Source of the DNA: Erythrophleum ivorense
Lineage: Eukaryota > Streptophyta > Magnoliopsida > Fabales > Fabaceae
DNA: 64,000 nucleotides
Reading direction: 5' to 3'
NCBI GenBank assembly: GCA_026724425.1
Contig: JAIUCV010000003.1
Location: 60,689,088-60,753,087, forward strand
The notes beneath the pieces were generated by a model that was not told the origin of the DNA, made no database searches, and worked only from the letters and a program-made list of their open reading frames with translations. Numbering within the stretch: the first letter of the stretch is position 1; each line of letters starts with the position of its first letter. Position numbers and translations under genes: made by a program. Positions 58,187 through 64,000 of this stretch are shown in pieces.

Positions 58187-61100
58187 CCATTACATTAATA
58201 TATTATAAAAATACAAATTTTATCTTTATTATTATAATTATTATGTTAATTTTAAATTGATCTTCCTTTAAGCTCAATAAATTTTAATTCCATCATTAAA
58301 ATTAGTATGTTTATAGAATATTAATTAATGTAATGAATTTTAAAAGTGAGAGTATATTATCTGGGCCGACTAGTGATAAATCTAAATCTAATGAGACACT
58401 TGAAAAAATTATAAAAGTAGAAAATTTAAATAAAAACATCTATGTATGTATAATTGCATCCAAATACATAAGTAGAAAATTCAAATTGCAACATATTTGG
58501 ATCATTTTCAGTGCATCCAGTCTTCTGACCAAACAACAATTTGAAAAATAAGTTCATTCTGTTTAGATTACGCACTTTTTTTTCTTTTTTGGATATTCAT
58601 CCTCCTCTCCAGAAATGTTTCTTATTTTTGGATATAAGGAAGTACATCTTCATTTCTATGTTCAACAACCAGACTACCAAATTCCAACCTCTACTCATAT
58701 ATAGTTAGGGGGAAATTTATACTTTTAATTTAGTTGAGCATAGACAGCCCATGTTAAAACTACCTAATTATATAGTTTGCTTGTGTTGTCTCTGATGATT
58801 CACTTAATGCAAATCTTTCCATGCAGCCATGTAAATATACATGGCCTGCCCATATATAGCACTAATTTGTCCAAAACTCTTTTATTTTATATATCTGTAC
58901 TTACCAACACAGCTAACCCGTATTATTTGTTGAATATGTTTAATTTCATACTATTTTTTTCATTTTTTTTTTCTTTTACTTAATTAGATCATATAAAAAA
59001 CACATAATATGAATTTAATTATTCAATTTTACTTCAAAAAAAATATGTATATTTTGCACTCATTAAGAGATCAGCTTGTTCAGTTTAACATTGGATTTTC
59101 TTTCAAAACCACATTCCTCCTCCAAATCCTAATAAGGCTTGGTCTAATGTGGAGTTCTTTTGTGTGGCATTGTTGTTGGATTTATGGTCCTCCATCAATT
59201 CCCATTATTCCTTTTGGTAGTTTTTCATATTTATTAGTTGGTTACAATTTGCCAATCTATGAGACATAGAAGATTTAATTCCATTGATGGCGGATTAAAC
59301 TCTTGTTTGGCAAGTTTTTAAGAGGTTCCTAGCGAAGAGTGGATATACATTCATATAGGTGCCCATTACATAGCTTCTCATTGGTCAGAAAACCCTCTTG
59401 ATTTATTTGTAGGCTCATATTGTTTTGGACTTCCAACTTTAATTGTCAGAATTACTATGGCTAGAGGTAATAAATTTGTGCTTTCACTGCCACTTTGTAC
59501 AAACCCAATGTACATTTCTTGAACATGAGTTACATTGTTCTTGAATACTAAACTAGTTAGTGTATATATGGTTGCATGTATTTTGTATATTTTGCTTTCA
59601 TGTGGTATTAAAACAAATTGCCTCTACCAGGTGTTATTTTGCATGCTTCACCTCCATTTTTATGTATTGTTCAAAATTTTGTAATATCTATTACAATATT
59701 TTAATAGCAACTATTAGGGTAGATCCAGGGTATTTGATAGGTATATAATTGTGATATGAAATTTATGATGCTTGTATATTATTTTATATGTCAAGAAAAT
59801 GCCTAAAAAAATAGTTGGAAATATTGCTTAAAAAAATCACGTTACTGTTTTGCTGTACTAGGTAATATCTGAATAGATTTTGCCCATTTTGATCCCAAAA
59901 ATCAATTTCTTGTGATTTTCTATTGAATTTTGGCTCTTGGAACGTCAAAAGCGGAGTGCCATATGCCTATAAACTATCAAGTCAAAATTTAAGCCAGAAA
60001 CAGATTGAAACCACGTTGGTTTGACCTGACTGAAGGTTAGGAACAAAATAAACGACAAGTGTTTTGACACTAGACCAAACTAATATTTTGACGTCACTAT
60101 TGGCTGCATTTTGGACCATCATGGAAAATGACATGTAGTTTCAATTATAAAAAATAATAAATTATATATATCTTCTTTAAATTTTGTTAAAATTATATAG
60201 ATTTCTTTTCTATTTTTAAAACATACACAAATCCCCCCTAAAACTAAAATTACTTTATATTTTAGTTTAATTTTAAATTCTTCACCAAAATACATCTACG
60301 TAAAAATTTTAAATTTTAAATATTTTGGTAAAATTTTTAAAATTAGACTAAAATATATGATTACTTGTATTTTATAAAATTTTATGTATGTTTTGAAAAT
60401 AGATGAAAATTTTATATAATTTTAACAAAACTTTAAAAAAATCTGTGTAATTAACTCTTTAAAAAAGTGTGAGAAGCATGAAGCGCGCATTTCATTCAAG
60501 CGGTTTGTTGGGTTGGGCTTCAAGTGTTTAAGTGGCATGTTACCGAATGTTCAATTCTCAAGCTGCGTGCTATTTGGGCCTTCCGTTAAAACCATATAAC
60601 AATTAAAAGAAAGGGATTGGGCCAATAGCAATTTTAGGCTGATTTTTCGTGAAAAACAGGTGGTTTTTCAGCTTGTATAAAGTTTTGAGCTGGAAATGGA
60701 TTTTGAGTCTATTTTGAGCAATTTTTCACAATTTTTGGGCGAAACAACATTTTAAAGGTCTGTTTTTGGTTTTTTAGGCATTTTTGGCAAAAAAAAATTT
60801 TGGGCTTCTGGACAAAATTAATTTTTCGTTATTTTGATCTATTTTTTGGTTGGTTTTTGTTATAAAATGGGAAGCCTAGATCACATTTTTGGCCCAAAAG
60901 ATTTTGTAAAATTTATTTTGATACCGTTTAATTATGTCCAATTTTAGAAAATTATTTTGGACTTTTTTTGGGTTACATTTGGGATAATTCAAGAGACAGT
61001 TTTAGTTTATTGATTTAGATGCATATATTTGTTTAAGTACACTTTGTGATATTATATGTCTTTTGTAATTAGCATAATTAGTAAAACTGGTGACAACAAA

Positions 61101-61689
61101 ATCGTTGGAGAGGATTGCCGAAAATGACTGCCAAAAATGCCCGTGGCTACTTCTTCAGTCTACGAATGCCATTTTTTTTTCAAATTTAGGGATTTTTGTA
61201 CGGACTATTTCATTTAAAAATTTGTAACCGAGGATTAATTTGTTTCACGAGAATAGGGACAGGGATCAAATCCTCACCGTGCAAGATCCTTGTTCCCATA
61301 AAAAATATTAGATTTATTTATATATTTATTATTTTTTAAAAAAATTATATGCAATTTTTTTATATATTTACTAATAGATTTTTTAAATAAAGCATGACAC
61401 ATATACATAACTTTCTAATAATAATATGTTAAGTGTATAATTTTGAATAATAAGTATATGATTTTTATAACTCAACGTCGCATAATTATATTTTTGTAAA
61501 AAAAAGTTACACATATTATAATTTTATCAAAAATTTTCATAACAAAAATATAAAATACTACACTTAAGTCCCGTCGTTACCTTCAACGTCCTCTTTTGCC
61601 ATTTTAGTTTTTCATATTCATGTAGGTTTAAAAATTAAATAAAGCCGTAAACCCTATACAACTATAGATCATAACTCAGAAGCATCCCT
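56881..61689. other. AT-rich sequence with ATA microsatellite, no gene seen
   Basis: An uninterrupted AAT/ATA run of about 14 units lies at 58142-58184. 57300-57460 has weak MITE-like ends (GTTCGGTATGGGG, ACCCAACCGATC). Frames at 59009-59269 and 59560-59748 are not recognisable. 60640-60900 is a T/G-rich stretch built of TTTTTGGC-like words. Confidence 0.4.
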
Positions 61690-62190
61690 AAATCAATTAT
61701 CCTTTCTTCTATGCCACAACCTCACTGTCGTTCTTGAAGCCTTCTGCTCGCTGTTCTGCCGCACCTGAAAGTTCAGTTCTATTTAGCAGTTTCAGCTATA
61801 GAGTTCTGCTCTTTGGCTAAATATAGGGTATTTTAGGTCTTACCTTTACATAGCTTAGCAAATTTAATTTAGATTTTATAGATTTTGTTTTCAATAAGGT
61901 ATTCTTTTAGATTTGGAAAATTTTCAAATTTGAGTTTTATGCACATTATCTTTACCAACCTTCCGCTACTCTTATAGCATGCTGATATCCTACGTCTTCT
62001 CCTTTAACCTATAGTGTGGGTTTCTTAATGGAAGAGTTCTAAATGTGTCTTCTTGATGACCTCTGGTTTTGATCTTTTCTTTTGGGTTTTTGTCTCGTTT
62101 TAAAGAATTTATTTTTATTTTATGAAAAATATCTTGAAGAGTTTTAAAGTAAAATTTTCTTTTCTTAAAAGTAAAATTTTTCAACAAGCC
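61690..62190 (+). repeat. Leader region of the L2-like gene, copy 2 (opposite orientation)
   Basis: Aligns with the minus strand of 51120-52238, without the 557-bp MITE. No L2-like coding sequence follows on the plus strand before 62739. It may be a partial duplicate or a relic of a second gene copy. Confidence 0.65.
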
Positions 62191-62738
62191 AAACATGCAC
62201 CTAGTCATCCTTTTAGGCATAGTTAGTTTGACTTTGTGCTAATTTTAAGGGCTAACTCCTAAGATTGAAAAGCTTATATTTCATATAAACCTCAAATAAG
62301 AAGAAAAATTACAACCAAGGACCTTGAGTTTGTAAGATTTCCGATGAAGGACATTATTACAATTAAGTCTTCCCAAAGTTAAAACTAGATCTCCCAAAAA
62401 TAATTTTTGGAAATTTAGGATTCCTAGATGTAATTTTCCCAAAAAAGAATCTTGTATTTTTATTGGTATGACTCAAGTGTCACGTGGCATGTACTTGTGA
62501 TTTGATATATCGTATAACAAAAACCTTTATATATAAGTATAAAGGTGCTGATAGTTTATATTGTATGATATAAAAAAAATTAAAATTTATCAAGATGATC
62601 TTATTATAAGTAGGATGCACATGAGTCGAGCCGAGTTTTAACCCAGCCTAATGCTTAGTCTAGTTTTAACCATCTTTAATATCTCCAATGTTATTATTGT
62701 TCAACTACCTAGAAAAGAAGGAAGAAGTGAGAACGAGG
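62191..62738. other. Spacer, nothing recognised
   Basis: Contains TGTCACGTGGCATG at about 62478, a G-box-like CACGTGGC core, without a gene beside it. Confidence 0.3.
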
Positions 62739-64000
62739 CACTACGAGAAAAAAAAGTCATTTATTGACGGTTCTATTTTTTTTTGGGACAAATTCTTTTT
62801 TTTTTGGGCAATTAGCGATGGTTGTCGACTAAATAAATGATTAAGCGCCATTGCCAACTGTCGCCTTTACCATCGTAAGTACTAAATTAATGGTGGTTAT
62901 TTTTCAAACACAAAAATAATTGCATCTAAATGTAAACTACAATTAGCAATGGTTGTGTGAACACCATATTTGTCTAGGCATTTTCAATAAAATACATTAA
63001 ATTTAAAAAGTATTATTTTCAATTTCTATTTAATTTTTGAGTCATCTTTATCACTTGAGTCATTTTAATTTTAATGTCATTAGAGTCAAGTTTAATTCTT
63101 GGATCAATTTTAATTCAGTATTTAGCTAATGAAATACAAAAAAAAAAAAGAGTTATTGAATTCAAGTTTAAATTTTAAGTCAAATTTGATTTAATTTTGA
63201 GTTAATAAAATAATAAAAAAGAAGAGTCATTAGAGTCAGGTTTAATTTTTGAACCAAGTTTAATTTAATTTCAAGTCAATAAAATAATCCAAAAAAAGAA
63301 GAAAAATGCCTAAGATAAAAGCCCTAGTGTGTCATTTTGTTTCAAGTCCTAAGAAAGAAAAGTGGCTCAGGATCCATTACTTGAAAGTTAAGACATTTCG
63401 CTTATCTTTTTTTGAGAGGCAAGAAGCATTGGAAATAGGAAACTAAAAGAAAAAAAGAAATATTGGATTAGCCTTAATCTTAGGAGGGGTAAAATGATGA
63501 TTTAGAATTTCCTTATGAGGAAAATTCTAGTGTTTAACTATAAAAAAGTAATGTAAGATTGAGAGAAAGGAGACTAATTTTTCAAAAGGAGACAACAGCC
63601 ACAAATTTTTGAGAGACAACAGGTGCGAACAAGAGAGTGAAAGAGCAAAAATTAGGAGAAGGAGAAGTTATGGGATTCGAATGGTGGAAGCCTCACCAAA
63701 GGTAATTTTTATAAATCTAATGCTCACCTTCAATGTTTCATAAATTATGGATGGAGGAATCCATTTGAATATTGGAAACTAGCACTCTTCTTATATGACA
63801 TAATAATTTGGTAAGGAGATTCAGGGGAATTTAAGCCTATTTTGTTTGATATGAATGTTTGAGACTAAAATTAACTTGCTCAGAATTAGTTTACTGTTTT
63901 CTTTGTCTCTAATATGAATTTTGGTAAAAATCCTTGCTTGCACTCTTTCTCACTTGTGTTTTATCATTACTATGACAATTTCAATTTGATTTCTTTGTTG
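62739..64000 (+). mobile_element. CACTA-like transposon terminus (partial)
   Basis: CACTACGAGAAAAA at 62739 is close to the plant CACTA terminal motif CACTACAAGAAAA. It is followed by sub-terminal words TTTATTGACGG and TTAGCGATGG, typical of those ends. The opposite terminus is not in the window and I see no transposase, so the right limit is the window edge, not an observed boundary. Confidence 0.4.

Overview
The window looks like a repeat-dominated piece of a eudicot plant nuclear genome. It is AT-rich and full of nested Ty3/gypsy and other LTR debris and MITEs. It holds a nuclear copy of the C-terminal half of mitochondrial ribosomal protein L2, an AIR12/DOMON-type remnant and a plant B3-type ORF. 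The species cannot be named from the sequence. I can support only one apparently intact protein gene (55268-55660). Almost everything else is transposon sequence, decayed gene, or sequence in which I see nothing.

Layout. 0.6-9.9 kb holds three diverged copies of one non-coding segment. Around them lie a hAT-type MITE with a matching empty site, a solo LTR (2124-3836), a tandem array of about 260-bp units (5041-5960), a copia-like LTR with primer-binding site, and further MITEs. 12.0-25.2 kb is one composite Athila-like (Ty3/gypsy) insertion flanked by the 5-bp duplication CTCAC. Its outer LTRs point left, yet its gag-pol reads rightwards, and its left end is a palindrome of about 1.1 kb. Two younger solo LTRs sit inside it, one splitting the reverse transcriptase (16389-17802, duplication GCATG) and one in the right LTR (21904-24779, duplication CTTCA). 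26.6-38.6 kb holds a Harbinger-type MITE, solo LTRs with duplications AGCTC and GTGCG, a reversed Athila-like LTR without duplication, and older LTR-like sequence. 40.6-43.2 kb is a diverged copy of the flank downstream of the B3-type gene (55.8-56.9 kb). 48.9-53.1 kb holds two pseudogenes on the minus strand (L2-like and AIR12-like) plus MITEs. The leader region of the L2-like gene recurs in opposite orientation at 61.7-62.2 kb. A CACTA-like terminus opens at 62739 and runs off the window.

The most unusual structure is a family of short G+C-rich palindromic words clustered inside the LTRs. Most Athila-like LTRs here carry such a cluster at roughly the same relative position, but with different words. 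One cassette (word CTCGCYATAGCGAG plus shared spacers) is common to two LTRs with unrelated termini. I infer modular exchange or strong selection on this part of the LTR; the function is unknown.

Decay. The gag-pol reading frame runs in one frame from 13356 to 16388 with ten stop codons and no frameshift. Reverse transcriptase and RNase H each show an Asp-to-Asn change at a position that is catalytic in the family. Most lesions fit C-to-T or G-to-A change, as expected for long-methylated repeats. All alignments were done by eye; identities and ages were not computed.
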